DNA of 64,000 bases from Hyphomicrobiales bacterium (GCA_900472395.1 UCHV01000014.1:186001-250000); one strand, 5' to 3'. Positions 21,725 through 30,400 are shown, numbered from the stretch's first letter. Numbers and translations are program-made. The notes: a model not told the origin generated them from the sequence alone.

Positions 21725-22258
21725 TTAACGGTTGGTGTTTCGCGTAATCTCGAACAGGAACCAGACGCGCCGTTCGCTTTCATCGATCCAGTTTTCCAGA
21801 AGGCTTGCGGTCGCGACGTCGTTGAACTCGTCGCAGACGTCATGAAGTTCGCGCATGCTGACAACCAGCGACGCATTATCGTCTCGCAGCTCAGCCAGCA
21901 TTTCATGCGGATGAACGAAGTCGGCATCGTTGTCGGAGATGCGCTGCAGGCGGGAAATCTCGCCGATCGACCGCAGCGTGCCGCCTCCAATCTTGCGGGC
22001 CCGTTCGGCCAGCGGGTCGGTCATCGCAAAAAGCTGGTCGCCATGTTCATCGAGCAGAAGGTGATAATCGCGAAAATTCGCGCCCGACATATGCCAATGA
22101 AAATTCTTGGTCTTCAGATAGATTGCAAAAACATCGGCCAGAAGCTTGGTGATCCCGGCTGAAATATCGCGCACGCCCTCTTCGGAAATGCCGCTTGGCG
22201 TCTTCAACGGGGCCTGGCGGCGGGATTTTGTGGAATTGTCCATGAGATTTTCATCCAT
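21725..22258 (-). CDS. dps: Dps-family ferritin-like DNA-protecting protein
   Basis: A 177-residue Dps protein, which oxidises and stores iron and shields DNA under starvation and oxidative stress. KTKNFHWHMSGANFRDYHLL followed by DEHGDQLF carries the ferroxidase residues at the subunit interface. The N-terminal 25 residues are hydrophilic with RR and K residues, as in DNA-binding Dps tails. The first ATG in the frame is at 22258; another ATG at 22243 and a TTG at 22279 are possible, and none has a strong ribosome binding site. A GGAAC-N16-CGTT element at 22418-22442 could drive it as a general-stress gene. Confidence 0.93.
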   Translation of the reverse strand: MDENLMDNSTKSRRQAPLKTPSGISEEGVRDISAGITKLLADVFAIYLKTKNFHWHMSGANFRDYHLLLDEHGDQLFAMTDPLAERARKIGGGTLRSIGEISRLQRISDNDADFVHPHEMLAELRDDNASLVVSMRELHDVCDEFNDVATASLLENWIDESERRVWFLFEITRNTNR

Positions 22259-22318
22259 TCGGTTTTGGTCCGCAGGCAAAGCCTGTCCTGCAGACCGGGG
22301 AGGATTACGGGCAAGGTT

Positions 22319-22522
22319 TCAGTCCGAATAACCGGAGGCGGGTGGATCGCTGGCGGGGAAGCTTTCTTCCAGGCTTTCATCGATATCCGCTTCGGTCTTA
22401 TGGACGCCGCGGGGATGAACGGGCGAATGCGCCGACGGTTCCAGCGCCGGCATATCGACCGGTTCGGGCAGGATATCCTTGCCGTCACGCAGGCCTTTTT
22501 CGAGATCATTGCTGGCGGTCAT
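22319..22522 (-). CDS. small acidic stress-type protein
   Basis: A 67-residue hydrophilic protein. The start at 22520-22522 is chosen because GAGGAG lies seven bases upstream. The end (TEADIDESLEESFPASDPPASGYSD) carries the ESFPASDPP motif that recurs in short rhizobial and other alphaproteobacterial proteins of unknown role. It is probably unstructured. It sits directly upstream of dps on the same strand, and the candidate stress promoter for dps lies inside it. Confidence 0.65.
   Translation of the reverse strand: MTASNDLEKGLRDGKDILPEPVDMPALEPSAHSPVHPRGVHKTEADIDESLEESFPASDPPASGYSD
22418..22442 (-). promoter_or_regulatory. candidate EcfG general-stress promoter for dps
   Basis: On the minus strand GGAAC (22438-22442) is followed after 16 bases by CGTT (22418-22421), a full match to the alphaproteobacterial EcfG consensus. 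It lies within the small upstream gene, about 160 bases before the dps ATG. One such match by chance is expected in a window of this size, so confidence is moderate. Confidence 0.4.
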
Positions 22523-22791
22523 CGGCGCTCTCCTCAGCGACAAGGGCAGATTTCAAAGCCATACCGTTCATGTGGATCGGCAAGACGGATCGACAAGACG
22601 CCGGATCGTGTTGTCGATCACGTTGCCGGGAGCATAAGGCACCATCCCGACGATATCCGTCTTGAAGGATTGTCACTTGCGCATGGAAATACGAATGCGA
22701 AACACACCACCGCGCGCCGATGATCCGACAAACACATTGACCGCAAGATCGGGCTGCGTATCTTGGCCGGCGATCTAAAAGAGGAAGACCC

Positions 22792-23112
22792 ATGCACCGA
22801 ACCCTGCGGAACCTGGCCACGCTTGCCTCATTTCTTGCCTGCGCCGCGCCAGCATTTTCGGCCGAAACCAGTGCGCGTATCCGCAACGCCACCGCTGCGG
22901 AAATCCGCGCGCATCTGAACGAAAGTTCACAGGAAACCACAACCGACCGCAGCGGTTATACCTACCGCAAGGGGTCCAAGCGCGGTTACAAGATCTCGAC
23001 CGGCAAGATCTGCATTCGGTTCGAAAACAGGCAGACGGATTGCGCCGACGTCAAAACCGACGGTTCGAAATTTCACATGATCACCAACGACGGTACACGC
23101 ACGCGCTTTTGA
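22792..23112 (+). CDS. exported protein of unknown function
   Basis: A 106-residue protein with an N-terminal signal peptide (residues 1-23, ending APAFSA). The mature part is about 80 residues and has a conserved-looking block GYTYRKGSKRGYKISTGKIC with two cysteines (in ICIRFEN and TDCADV) that could form a disulphide. AGAGGA precedes the ATG. It should be periplasmic. I cannot assign a family; the C-terminal half reads like a small beta-rich domain. Confidence 0.65.
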   Translation: MHRTLRNLATLASFLACAAPAFSAETSARIRNATAAEIRAHLNESSQETTTDRSGYTYRKGSKRGYKISTGKICIRFENRQTDCADVKTDGSKFHMITNDGTRTRF

Positions 23113-23222
23113 AAAGACCACAGTGCCGGTTTTATACGGTTTGGCTAAAATTCGAATGATTGGCTGAGGATCGATTTTACCCGACGTCTGGCATTTTGCC
23201 TCCAAAGAACAAGGAGGCCGCC

Positions 23223-23462
23223 ATGCACCGGATCGCCGTTTCATCCCGCCTGATCGCCGAAATCGCTTATGATCCTGATCACAAATATCTGGACGTGACG
23301 TTTCACGACGGCATGGTCCGAGAACTGGCGGACGTGCCGACCGAGGCCGTAAGCGGGCTCCTGACCGCCACGTCTCCCGGCAACTATTACATGACCTATA
23401 TCCGCAAGGTGTTTCCCCGCCGCGACGGCACGGTTGCGTCAAGCAACGCCCGCACCGGCTAA
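23223..23462 (+). CDS. KTSC domain protein
   Basis: A 79-residue protein of the KTSC family. It starts SSRLIAEIAYDPDHKYLDVTFHDG and ends NYYMTYIRKVFP, covering the KTSC domain (named from the lysyl-tRNA synthetase C-terminus). The ATG at 23223 has a perfect AAGGAGG eight bases before it, which decides against a longer upstream frame. These small domains often occur alone in phage and bacterial genomes and may bind nucleic acid; the role here is unknown. Confidence 0.75.
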   Translation: MHRIAVSSRLIAEIAYDPDHKYLDVTFHDGMVRELADVPTEAVSGLLTATSPGNYYMTYIRKVFPRRDGTVASSNARTG

Positions 23463-23473
23463 ACAATCAAAAA

Positions 23474-24469
23474 TCAATTCGAAACGTCGATCACCACGCG
23501 ACCACGGATCTTTCCGGCCAGAATGTCTTCCGCCAGTTCCGGCAGGTTCGACATGGGCTGCATCTGAGTGATGCTGTCGAGTTTTGCGCGGTCGAGATCG
23601 CGGGCGAGACGCAGCCAGGCGGACTGACGCTGGCTCTGTGGCGCCATGACGGAATCGACCCCGATCAGCGCCACCGAGCGCAGGATATGCGGCATGACCG
23701 TAGCCGGCAGATCCGCCCCGCCGGCAAGGCCGCAGGCTGCGATCGCGCCGCCGCGCATCGTTTGCGACAAGGCATTGGCAAGTGTCGTGGAACCAACGGA
23801 ATCGATCCCGCCCGACCAGCGTTCCTTCTGCAATGGCCCGCCCTTTTCCTGCAGGGCCGCACGGTCGATAAAGGCACTGGCGCCGAGCAAGCGCAGGTAA
23901 TCGTGGGTTTCCGGCCGGCCTGTGGAAGCCGTGACCTCATAGCCCGCAGCCGCCAGCAGCGCGATCGCCACCGAGCCGACGCCGCCGGCGGCACCGGTAA
24001 CCAGCACCTCGCCTTCACCGGACTGGATCGCACCCCATTTTTCCAGCGCATCGACGCAGAGTGCGGCCGTATAACCCGCAGTGCCGATCGCCATCGCCTG
24101 CGCTTCGGAAAAGACGTCGGGCAGGCGGATCAGCCATTCCGTTTTGAGTTTCGCAAATCGCGCATACCCGCCGAATTCCGTTTCCGACAGGCCCCAGCCA
24201 TTGACCATCACCTTGTCACCGGCTTTCCATTCGGGCACACGCGATTCCACCACCGTTCCGCACAGATCGATTCCGCCGACAAGCGGCGTGCGACGTGCGA
24301 TCCTGCCTCTGCCGGAAACGGCCAGCCCGTCCTTGTAGTTGAGCGTCGAATAAGCCACCTCGACCAGGACATCGTTATCCGGCAGGTCGGCGACCGTCAT
24401 CTCGCGGAAAGTGCCTTTCGGCTTGCCGTCGACCCTATCGATGACCATGGCGGTAAAGGTCTCGCTCAT
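23474..24469 (-). CDS. MDR-family oxidoreductase (acryloyl-CoA reductase AcuI/YhdH type)
   Basis: A 331-residue zinc-independent medium-chain reductase. I start it at the ATG at 24467-24469 (MSETFTAMVIDR). The N-terminal catalytic domain shows STLNYKDGLAVSGRG, and the Rossmann fold begins VLVTGAAGGVGSVAIALL. This pattern is that of the YhdH/AcuI branch, which reduces acryloyl-CoA or similar enoyl-CoA with NADPH. The structural and catalytic zinc cysteines of alcohol dehydrogenases are absent. It stands alone between a KTSC gene and a nucleoside hydrolase. Confidence 0.88.
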   Translation of the reverse strand: MSETFTAMVIDRVDGKPKGTFREMTVADLPDNDVLVEVAYSTLNYKDGLAVSGRGRIARRTPLVGGIDLCGTVVESRVPEWKAGDKVMVNGWGLSETEFGGYARFAKLKTEWLIRLPDVFSEAQAMAIGTAGYTAALCVDALEKWGAIQSGEGEVLVTGAAGGVGSVAIALLAAAGYEVTASTGRPETHDYLRLLGASAFIDRAALQEKGGPLQKERWSGGIDSVGSTTLANALSQTMRGGAIAACGLAGGADLPATVMPHILRSVALIGVDSVMAPQSQRQSAWLRLARDLDRAKLDSITQMQPMSNLPELAEDILAGKIRGRVVIDVSN

Positions 24470-24671
24470 TTTGCTCTTTCCTGTGCTGGCGCGCCTTGAA
24501 AAGGTATCGTGACTTTCGCAGACAAGCATATATGGCCTGCTTTCCCGGTGGCCATGACTTAAGGTCGCAATTTACGTCGGGCCAAGTGCGCCATCACAGG
24601 CTTGCGCCCGTCCCGCGCTTCGCGTAGCGCAGGGAAATATCTGGTTTCCTAATTCTTTGGAGGAGCGTCGC

Positions 24672-25610
24672 ATGGCGGAAAAGATTATTATCGATACCGA
24701 TCCCGGTCAGGACGATGCCCTGGCGATCCTGCTGGCGCTGGCAAGCCCCGAGATCGAAATCCTCGGCATCACCGCCGCCGCCGGCAATGTACCGCTGACA
24801 CTGACGGAAAAAAACATCCGCAAGATCTGCGAACTGGCCGGGCGCACCGACATCAAGGTTTTTGCCGGCTGCGACAAGCCGATGGAAGGCGCTCTCGTCA
24901 CCGCCGAATACGTGCATGGCTGGACCGGTATCGATGGCGCGACCTTGGCAGAGCCGACCATGCCGCTGCAGGAAAAGCACGCCGTCGATTTCATCATCGA
25001 AACGCTGATGGCGGAGGCGGAAGGCACCGTCACCATCTGCACGCTGGGGCCGCTGACCAATCTCGGCACTGCGCTGACCAAGGCGCCCGAAATCGCCAAG
25101 CGTATCCGCCGCATCGTTTCCATGGGCGGCGGCCTGTTCGAGGGCGGCAACATCACGCCGGCTGCCGAATTCAACATCTATGTCGATCCGAAAGCCGCAA
25201 AGATCGCCTTCGGTTGCGGCGCGCCCGTCGTTATCATCCCGCTGGATGTCACCCACAAAGTGCTGACAACCAAGCCGCGCGTTGCCGCATTCCGCGATCT
25301 TGGTACGCCGGTCGGCGAAGCGGTTGCCGGCTGGCTCGAATATTTCGAACGTTTCGATGTGGAGAAATACGGCAGCGAAGGCGGGCCGCTGCATGACCCG
25401 AATGTCATTGCCTATCTGCTGAAGCCGGAGCTTTATGCGGGCCGCGAGTGCAATGTCGAAGTGGAAACCGCTTCGGAACTGACCAAGGGCATGACCGTCG
25501 CCGACTGGTGGGGCGTGACCGACCGTCCGAAAAATGCGCTCTTCATGGGCAGCGTCGATGCCGATGGCTTTTTTGCGCTGCTGACCGAACGGCTTGCGAC
25601 ATTACGGTAA
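24672..25610 (+). CDS. nucleoside hydrolase (inosine-uridine preferring family)
   Basis: A 312-residue hydrolase that releases ribose from nucleosides. The calcium-binding aspartate cluster is D8, D10, D14 and D15 in DTDPGQDDAL. The PAAEFNIYVDP block and the C-terminal HDP near residue 240 are the ribose site and general-acid region. GGAGGAG precedes the ATG at 24672. It lies tail to tail with psuG-psuK across a shared terminator, so a second nucleoside-degrading group exists beyond the deo operon. Substrate choice cannot be read from sequence alone. Confidence 0.92.
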   Translation: MAEKIIIDTDPGQDDALAILLALASPEIEILGITAAAGNVPLTLTEKNIRKICELAGRTDIKVFAGCDKPMEGALVTAEYVHGWTGIDGATLAEPTMPLQEKHAVDFIIETLMAEAEGTVTICTLGPLTNLGTALTKAPEIAKRIRRIVSMGGGLFEGGNITPAAEFNIYVDPKAAKIAFGCGAPVVIIPLDVTHKVLTTKPRVAAFRDLGTPVGEAVAGWLEYFERFDVEKYGSEGGPLHDPNVIAYLLKPELYAGRECNVEVETASELTKGMTVADWWGVTDRPKNALFMGSVDADGFFALLTERLATLR

Positions 25611-25623
25611 GTCTTGAAATGCA

Positions 25624-25648
25624 AAAGGGCCGCATCGAGCGGCCCTTT
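25624..25648. terminator. bidirectional terminator between nucleoside hydrolase and psuG
   Basis: AAAGGGCCGC (25624-25633) pairs perfectly with GCGGCCCTTT (25639-25648) around a 5-base loop. A rich arms flank both sides, so it can stop the plus-strand hydrolase and the minus-strand psuG transcripts. Confidence 0.85.
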
Positions 25649-25671
25649 CCTTATCTGCCTGGCGAACCGGA

Positions 25672-26598
25672 TTAGCGGCCGGCCTTCAGCGGCGCGTACG
25701 CAACCGCCATGCGGGCAGCAAGCGCTGCATTGTTGCGCACCAGCTGGATATTGGCCTTCAGGCTTTCACCGCCCGACAGCTCGTTGATGCGGGCCAGCAG
25801 GAACGGCGTCAATTCCTTGCGTCCGATGCCGCGCTCATCGGCTTCCTTCACCGCATCGGCGATCGTGCCGTCGATGAATTCATGCGTCAATGCCGCCGCC
25901 TGCGGGATAGGATTGGCGATCAGCAGGCCGGTACCGGTGCCGAGCTGATGGTGCAGATACATGGCGCGGGCAATCTCTTCCGGCGTATCGAGACGGTGAT
26001 CCGCCTTGAAACCGCTCTGGCGGGTGAAAAAAGCCGGGAACTCTTCCGTGCCGTAAGCGATGACCGGAACGCGCTGGGTTTCGAGATATTCCAGGGTCTT
26101 GGCAATATCGAGGATGGATTTCACACCGGCGCAGACGACCGCAGTCTTCGTGCGACCAAGTTCGGTCAGATCAGCCGAGATATCGAAGGTCTGCTCGGCG
26201 CCGCGATGCACGCCACCGACGCCGCCTGTGGCAAAGATGTCGATGCCGGCAAGATCGGCCATCAGCATGGTTGCGGAAACAGTGGTACCTGCCGACTGGC
26301 CACGCACCATGGCAACGGCAAGGTCACGGCCCGATGCCTTGACGACGCCTTGAGCCTTGGCGAGCGCTTCCAGTTCGTCAGGCTCCAGACCGACGCGCAG
26401 CTCGCCATCGACGACGGCGATGGTGGCCGGAACGGCGCCGTTATCCCGGATCACCTGCTCGACGCCGAATGCGGTTTCGAGATTGGCGGGAAACGGCATG
26501 CCATGGGTGATGATGGTGGATTCCAGCGCCACGACCGGCCCGCCGGATGCCAGCGTATCGGCAACTTCGGGGCTGAGCTTTGGTTTGATGAGGGACAT
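25672..26598 (-). CDS. psuG: pseudouridine-5'-phosphate glycosidase
   Basis: A 308-residue enzyme that reversibly splits the C-C bond of pseudouridine-5'-phosphate to uracil and ribose-5-phosphate. E26 in ALESTIITHGMPFP is the conserved catalytic glutamate. The metal-site stretch IFATGGVGGVHRGAE and the later lysine in CAGVKSILDI match the PsuG family. AAAGGAAA lies before the ATG, twelve bases past the kinase gene psuK, so kinase and glycosidase are made together. The uracil released can be used by Upp. Confidence 0.95.
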   Translation of the reverse strand: MSLIKPKLSPEVADTLASGGPVVALESTIITHGMPFPANLETAFGVEQVIRDNGAVPATIAVVDGELRVGLEPDELEALAKAQGVVKASGRDLAVAMVRGQSAGTTVSATMLMADLAGIDIFATGGVGGVHRGAEQTFDISADLTELGRTKTAVVCAGVKSILDIAKTLEYLETQRVPVIAYGTEEFPAFFTRQSGFKADHRLDTPEEIARAMYLHHQLGTGTGLLIANPIPQAAALTHEFIDGTIADAVKEADERGIGRKELTPFLLARINELSGGESLKANIQLVRNNAALAARMAVAYAPLKAGR

Positions 26599-26610
26599 GA
26601 TGATTTCCTT

Positions 26611-27714
26611 TCAGCGATCGAGGCGGTGCATGTTGGCGGCGAGAAAACGTTCCGACAGTTCGGTGTGAACGCTGGCCGGGCTTTCCGTCGTCAGAGTTCC
26701 GAGAAGCGCGCCGGTGCGGGCGGCGCGATAAAGATCATCGCCTTCCAGAAGGCGATGCAGCGTGCCGGCAATCATCGCGTCGCCGGCACCGGTCATATCG
26801 ACCGGGCGGGCTTCGACGGCCGGGAAAAATTTCAGGCCCTCGCGGCCGGCAACGGCAATTCCCTTCGGACCCATGGTGACAATGGCTTCCGCAGCCCCTG
26901 CGGCCTGCAGCGCGAGCGCCGCTTCACCGGCATCGGTGATCACCTCATCGAGACGCAGCACCGCATTGGCTTCGTCGATATTCATGAAAATCAGGTCGAT
27001 ACCGGTCAGATCACGCGGCAGGCGGGCTGCTTTTGGGGTAGATACGGCATCGATCGCCAGGCGAAAACGCGCATCTCGGCGCTTGGAGATCAGAAAGGCC
27101 AGCGTTTCGGCAGGCAGGTTGCAATCGGCGAAGACCCAGCTTGCGGCCGCCAGATGCGACCAAGCTTTTTCGACCTGCGGCGGCTGGATGAGATCAAAGA
27201 TGCTCATGTCAGAAATGCCGAGCACAAGATCGCCGGCCGGATCGAGAATGGCCGCATATTCCGCGGTCGGACGTTCCGCCGTCGTGGCCACCTGGCTGAT
27301 GTCGATACCGCAATCCTGCAAATAATGAAGAATGGCGCGGCCCGTCTCGTCATCGCCGACCATGGACACAAAGCCGGTTGCGGTACCGAGACGCGCCAGA
27401 TTTTCCGCAACGTTGCGCGCCACGCCACCGAAGGAGCGACCGCTATCGACCGGATTGGACGTTTCCATGACCAACGGAGCGCGGGCATTGTACTTGCGGT
27501 CGAGCACCGCGCCGCCGACGCAGATTGCCCGCTGGCCGCTTGCCAGAACATAACCACGGCCGAGGATATGGCCCTTCTGAACCAGCTGGACGATGTGAGC
27601 GGCCACCGTGGAGCGAGCAAGGCCGAGCTGGTCGGCAACTTCCTGCTGCCCGACGAACGGATTGGCTTTGATGATTGCCAAAACCGCCGCTTCCTGCGGT
27701 GCAAGTTCGTCCAT
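26611..27714 (-). CDS. psuK: pseudouridine kinase with N-terminal winged helix-turn-helix
   Basis: A 367-residue PfkB-family kinase. Residues 1-55 are a winged helix-turn-helix (AVLAIIKANPFVGQQEVADQ, then LGLARSTVAAHIVQL), and the kinase domain follows from about residue 60. The kinase signature MTGAGDAMIAGTL near the C-terminus holds the catalytic aspartate and anion hole. It should phosphorylate pseudouridine for PsuG. The DNA-binding domain suggests it also controls its own operon; an inverted repeat TTGAC-N6-GTCAA lies 48 bases upstream of its ATG. Confidence 0.92.
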   Translation of the reverse strand: MDELAPQEAAVLAIIKANPFVGQQEVADQLGLARSTVAAHIVQLVQKGHILGRGYVLASGQRAICVGGAVLDRKYNARAPLVMETSNPVDSGRSFGGVARNVAENLARLGTATGFVSMVGDDETGRAILHYLQDCGIDISQVATTAERPTAEYAAILDPAGDLVLGISDMSIFDLIQPPQVEKAWSHLAAASWVFADCNLPAETLAFLISKRRDARFRLAIDAVSTPKAARLPRDLTGIDLIFMNIDEANAVLRLDEVITDAGEAALALQAAGAAEAIVTMGPKGIAVAGREGLKFFPAVEARPVDMTGAGDAMIAGTLHRLLEGDDLYRAARTGALLGTLTTESPASVHTELSERFLAANMHRLDR

Positions 27715-27761
27715 CGTATGCGAAGCCTTTTCGAAAGCGGTTTACCGCGTCATTAAAACTT

Positions 27762-27777
27762 TTGACTAGGTTGTCAA
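27762..27777. promoter_or_regulatory. candidate operator upstream of psuK
   Basis: TTGAC (27762-27766) and GTCAA (27773-27777) are inverted repeats with a 6-base spacer, and the minus-strand copy contains a TTGACA that could be a -35 box. The site is 48-63 bases upstream of psuK. It is a plausible target for the winged helix domain of PsuK itself. Confidence 0.4.
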
Positions 27778-28020
27778 CAAATGTTTTCAAGCATCGAAAC
27801 AGCAAGGGTTCCCGAGGTCGGCATTGCCTTCGCCGGCAATTTGCCGGGAAAAAGCCTGCGTTGAAGGAGGCCCGTTTTGAAAGCTTTGGAGCGCCGACCC
27901 TCGCAACGTGATCGCAATCAGTCGCATCAATGAAACTAACATTCCAATGACTTAACCGATTCCGCGAGGCGTTTTTACAGACCCTGTTTTCAAATCTTTA
28001 CGATTCGTTATCGGCAAATC
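27778..28020. other. intergenic region between psuK and the DUF1236 gene
   Basis: Together with its flanks this makes a 368-base gap between divergent genes (27715-28082). Apart from the candidate psuK operator and the stress promoter listed separately, I see no open frame with a ribosome binding site and no strong hairpin. Confidence 0.4.
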
Positions 28021-28045
28021 GGAACGGAAAATCCCCAGCAGTGTT
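28021..28045 (+). promoter_or_regulatory. candidate EcfG general-stress promoter
   Basis: GGAAC (28021-28025) is followed after 16 bases by TGTT (28042-28045), matching the GGAAC-N16/17-GTT consensus of EcfG. It ends 37 bases before the ATG of the DUF1236 gene, a sensible leader length. Confidence 0.55.
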
Positions 28046-28082
28046 CTTTCGCCATTGGTAAACCCAAGAGAGGAGAAGACCA

Positions 28083-28478
28083 ATGCGTAAGATCATCATG
28101 ACGTCCGCAGCCGCCCTTGCGACAGTATTTGCCACTGCGGCCTATGCGCAGGAAGGCACGGCAAGCGGTGCGGCAGGCGGAGCAGTGACCGGCGCAATCG
28201 TCGGCGGTCCGGTCGGCGCGGCAGTCGGGGGTGTTGCCGGCGCGATTATCGGCACGGCCATCGATCCGCCGCCGCAGGAAGTCGTCACCTATGTCCAACA
28301 GCAACCGGCCCCGGCGCCTGTCATGGTTCAGCAGGAAGTGGTTGTCGGCAAGCGCATTCCGGAAACAGTCGTGTTGATGCCGGTCCCGAGCAACGAACGT
28401 TACGGTTATGCCGTCGTCAATGAACAGCGCGTCATCGTCGATCCGCGCACCCACACGGTCGTGCAGGTCGTACAGTAA
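28083..28478 (+). CDS. DUF1236 exported protein with glycine-zipper segment
   Basis: A 131-residue protein with a signal peptide (1-22, ending AAYAQ). A glycine- and alanine-rich stretch follows (TASGAAGGAVTGAIVGGPVG and on to about residue 60), which resembles glycine-zipper segments that insert in membranes. After a Pro/Gln linker comes the DUF1236 domain (about 85-131), found in many rhizobial envelope proteins of unknown role. GAGGAGAAG precedes the ATG. A likely EcfG promoter lies upstream, so it may be a general-stress envelope protein. Confidence 0.8.
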   Translation: MRKIIMTSAAALATVFATAAYAQEGTASGAAGGAVTGAIVGGPVGAAVGGVAGAIIGTAIDPPPQEVVTYVQQQPAPAPVMVQQEVVVGKRIPETVVLMPVPSNERYGYAVVNEQRVIVDPRTHTVVQVVQ

Positions 28479-28492
28479 GCTTTTACGCATAA

Positions 28493-28526
28493 AAAAGGCC
28501 CCGTGCATGTCTGCATGGGGCCTTTT
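28493..28526. terminator. bidirectional terminator between the DUF1236 gene and pncB
   Basis: AAAAGGCCCC (28493-28502) pairs with GGGGCCTTTT (28517-28526). TGCA-TGTC-TGCA inside the loop extends the stem. It ends 16 bases before the pncB stop and can serve both convergent genes. Confidence 0.88.
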
Positions 28527-28541
28527 GTGTCATGCCGGGTG

Positions 28542-29846
28542 TTAAACGAGAACAGCCTGTTCCACCCGGTCTTCCTGGCCGAAAATCTTCAGATAGCGCT
28601 GCACTTCCGATGGTTCGCCCGTCGCCTTGTGCGGATTGTCGGATAGTTTGACGGCCGGACGACCGTTAGCATCACTGACCTTGCAAACGACCGAAATCGG
28701 ATTGAGTCCATCGATTGCCGTCGGCGCGCAGCCCATAAAATCGTTGGTGAGGTTGGTGCCCCAGCCAAAACTCATGCGCACCCGGCCCTCGAAATGGCGA
28801 TAGGTGTCGATGATCGCATCGACGTCCAGTCCATCGGAAAAGATCAGAAGCTTCTGGCGTGGATCGCGCCCCATCTTCTGCCACCACTCGATGATCTTTT
28901 CGCCACCTTCGATTGGCGGCGCACTGTCGGGACGGAAACCCGTCCAATCCGCCACCCATTCCGGTGCATCCCGCAGGAAGGCGGCCGTGCCGAAAGCGTC
29001 GGGAAGTGCGATCAGAAGGTTGCCGCCGTAAAGCCGGTTCCAGTCCTTCATGATATTATAGGGTGCGGCGCGAAGCTCATCGTCGGTATCGGCAAGCGCT
29101 GCCATCACCATGGGCAGTTCATGCGCATTGGTGCCGACGGCTTCGAGATCGGAATCCATGGCCAGAAGAACGTTGCTTGTGCCGGTAAAGCCCGGGCCGA
29201 TCCCTTCCTTCAACGCCTCGACGCACCAGCGCTGCCACAAGAAGCTGTGGCGGCGGCGCGTGCCGAAATCGGAGATGCGCAGGCCCGGAAGCTCGCGCAG
29301 ACGCTGAACCTTTTCCCACATCTTGGCCTTGGCGCGGGCGTAGATCACGTCGAGCGTGAAATAACCGAGCGAGCGAAGGGCCGCGCGCGAGCGCAACTCG
29401 TTGATGATGGCAAGTGCTGGAATTTCCCACATCGTGGTATCGACCCAACGACCATGGAAGGTCAGCTCATATTGGCCATCGCGTTTTGCCAGTTCGTATT
29501 CCGGCAACTGATAGGCGGCAAGCCATGTCAGGAATTCCGGCTCGAAGATCTGCTTGCGACCGTAAAACGAGTTACCTGCCAGCCAGATCATTTCCTTCTT
29601 GGTGAGACGAAGCGAGCGCGCATGATCCAACTGGTCCCGCAACTCACCTTCGTCGATCTCGTCTGCGAGCCGAACGCGGGTCGTGCGGTTGATCAGCGAA
29701 AACGTCGCATCCGTTTGCGGATACAGTTTCCAGATCATCTGCAACATCAGCAGTTTGTAGAAATCCGTGTCGATCAGACTGCGAATGATGGGATCGAGCT
29801 TGAAGGCGTGGTTATAGACCCGGGTTGCGATATCGGTCTTTGTCAT
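28542..29846 (-). CDS. pncB: nicotinate phosphoribosyltransferase
   Basis: A 434-residue enzyme, the usual length, that makes nicotinate mononucleotide from nicotinate, PRPP and ATP in NAD salvage. The N-terminal [19 protein letters not shown] and the central FGTRRRHSF, which includes the histidine phosphorylated during catalysis, identify it. The later [12 protein letters not shown] is the PRPP-site block. I start at the ATG at 29844-29846, where this sequence begins to match the family. It appears to be a single-gene unit. Confidence 0.95.
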   Translation of the reverse strand: MTKTDIATRVYNHAFKLDPIIRSLIDTDFYKLLMLQMIWKLYPQTDATFSLINRTTRVRLADEIDEGELRDQLDHARSLRLTKKEMIWLAGNSFYGRKQIFEPEFLTWLAAYQLPEYELAKRDGQYELTFHGRWVDTTMWEIPALAIINELRSRAALRSLGYFTLDVIYARAKAKMWEKVQRLRELPGLRISDFGTRRRHSFLWQRWCVEALKEGIGPGFTGTSNVLLAMDSDLEAVGTNAHELPMVMAALADTDDELRAAPYNIMKDWNRLYGGNLLIALPDAFGTAAFLRDAPEWVADWTGFRPDSAPPIEGGEKIIEWWQKMGRDPRQKLLIFSDGLDVDAIIDTYRHFEGRVRMSFGWGTNLTNDFMGCAPTAIDGLNPISVVCKVSDANGRPAVKLSDNPHKATGEPSEVQRYLKIFGQEDRVEQAVLV

Positions 29847-30010
29847 GCCTGCCCCTGTGGCGCCCCGCATTGGGATAAAGCGCCCTTGCCTGCCTAATCT
29901 AGGAACGTGTCTTCACGTCCGCGGCACAATTTATCGGCAAAACATGTGACAATGTCCAGACGCGGGTGCATCAAATCGATTGATGTGTCCCGCATCCGGC
30001 TCGAACGCGG

Positions 30011-30322
30011 TCAAGGTGTGTTGGCAGGGGCCGGCACATCACTCGGGTTTGCGGGCGCGGCCGGACCGGCCGGCGGCGTAGCCGTTTGCTCCGCAGGCGG
30101 CGCAGTTTCCGCTCCCCACCATTCCGCACCACCCCAGGCAATCAGCGCCAGAATGATGCCCGCGAGCAGGACTTTCAGGACCGGCGTCCCCTTTGCGCCC
30201 TGGCGGGCATCTGTTGGGGTCAGCGGTTGTTCAATCTCCCGCACCGTCGTTTCGCGCGTACCGAACGGCGGCGGTACGGTGTCGACAGGTCGGGCTTCCT
30301 TTGGATCGAAACGGCTGTTCAT
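30011..30322 (-). CDS. single-helix membrane protein with Pro/Ala-rich tail
   Basis: A 103-residue protein. A perfect AGGAGG six bases before the ATG at 30320-30322 fixes the start. A hydrophilic N-terminal half (1-52) is followed by one helix, VLKVLLAGIILALIAWGG, and a low-complexity tail rich in Pro, Ala and Thr that should face the periplasm. I do not recognise the family. An EcfG-type promoter element lies about 54 bases upstream. It sits behind yejF on the same strand, 93 bases downstream of that stop. Confidence 0.7.
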   Translation of the reverse strand: MNSRFDPKEARPVDTVPPPFGTRETTVREIEQPLTPTDARQGAKGTPVLKVLLAGIILALIAWGGAEWWGAETAPPAEQTATPPAGPAAPANPSDVPAPANTP

Positions 30323-30375
30323 CGTCTCCTCCTTGAGCGATTTGCCACCGAAAACGGCTGCATTCATGCAAGGAA

Positions 30376-30400
30376 AACCGATTGCACCCTCGAATGTTCC
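30376..30400 (-). promoter_or_regulatory. candidate EcfG general-stress promoter
   Basis: Read on the minus strand, GGAAC (30396-30400) is followed after 16 bases by GGTT (30376-30379), giving GGAAC-N17-GTT. It lies 54 bases before the ATG of the small Pro/Ala-tailed membrane protein. Confidence 0.5.

Noticed and set aside
25882..27756. A 624-codon plus-strand frame across psuG and psuK
   Set aside because: Antisense shadow of two genes with intact catalytic motifs; no ribosome binding site and no recognisable domain.
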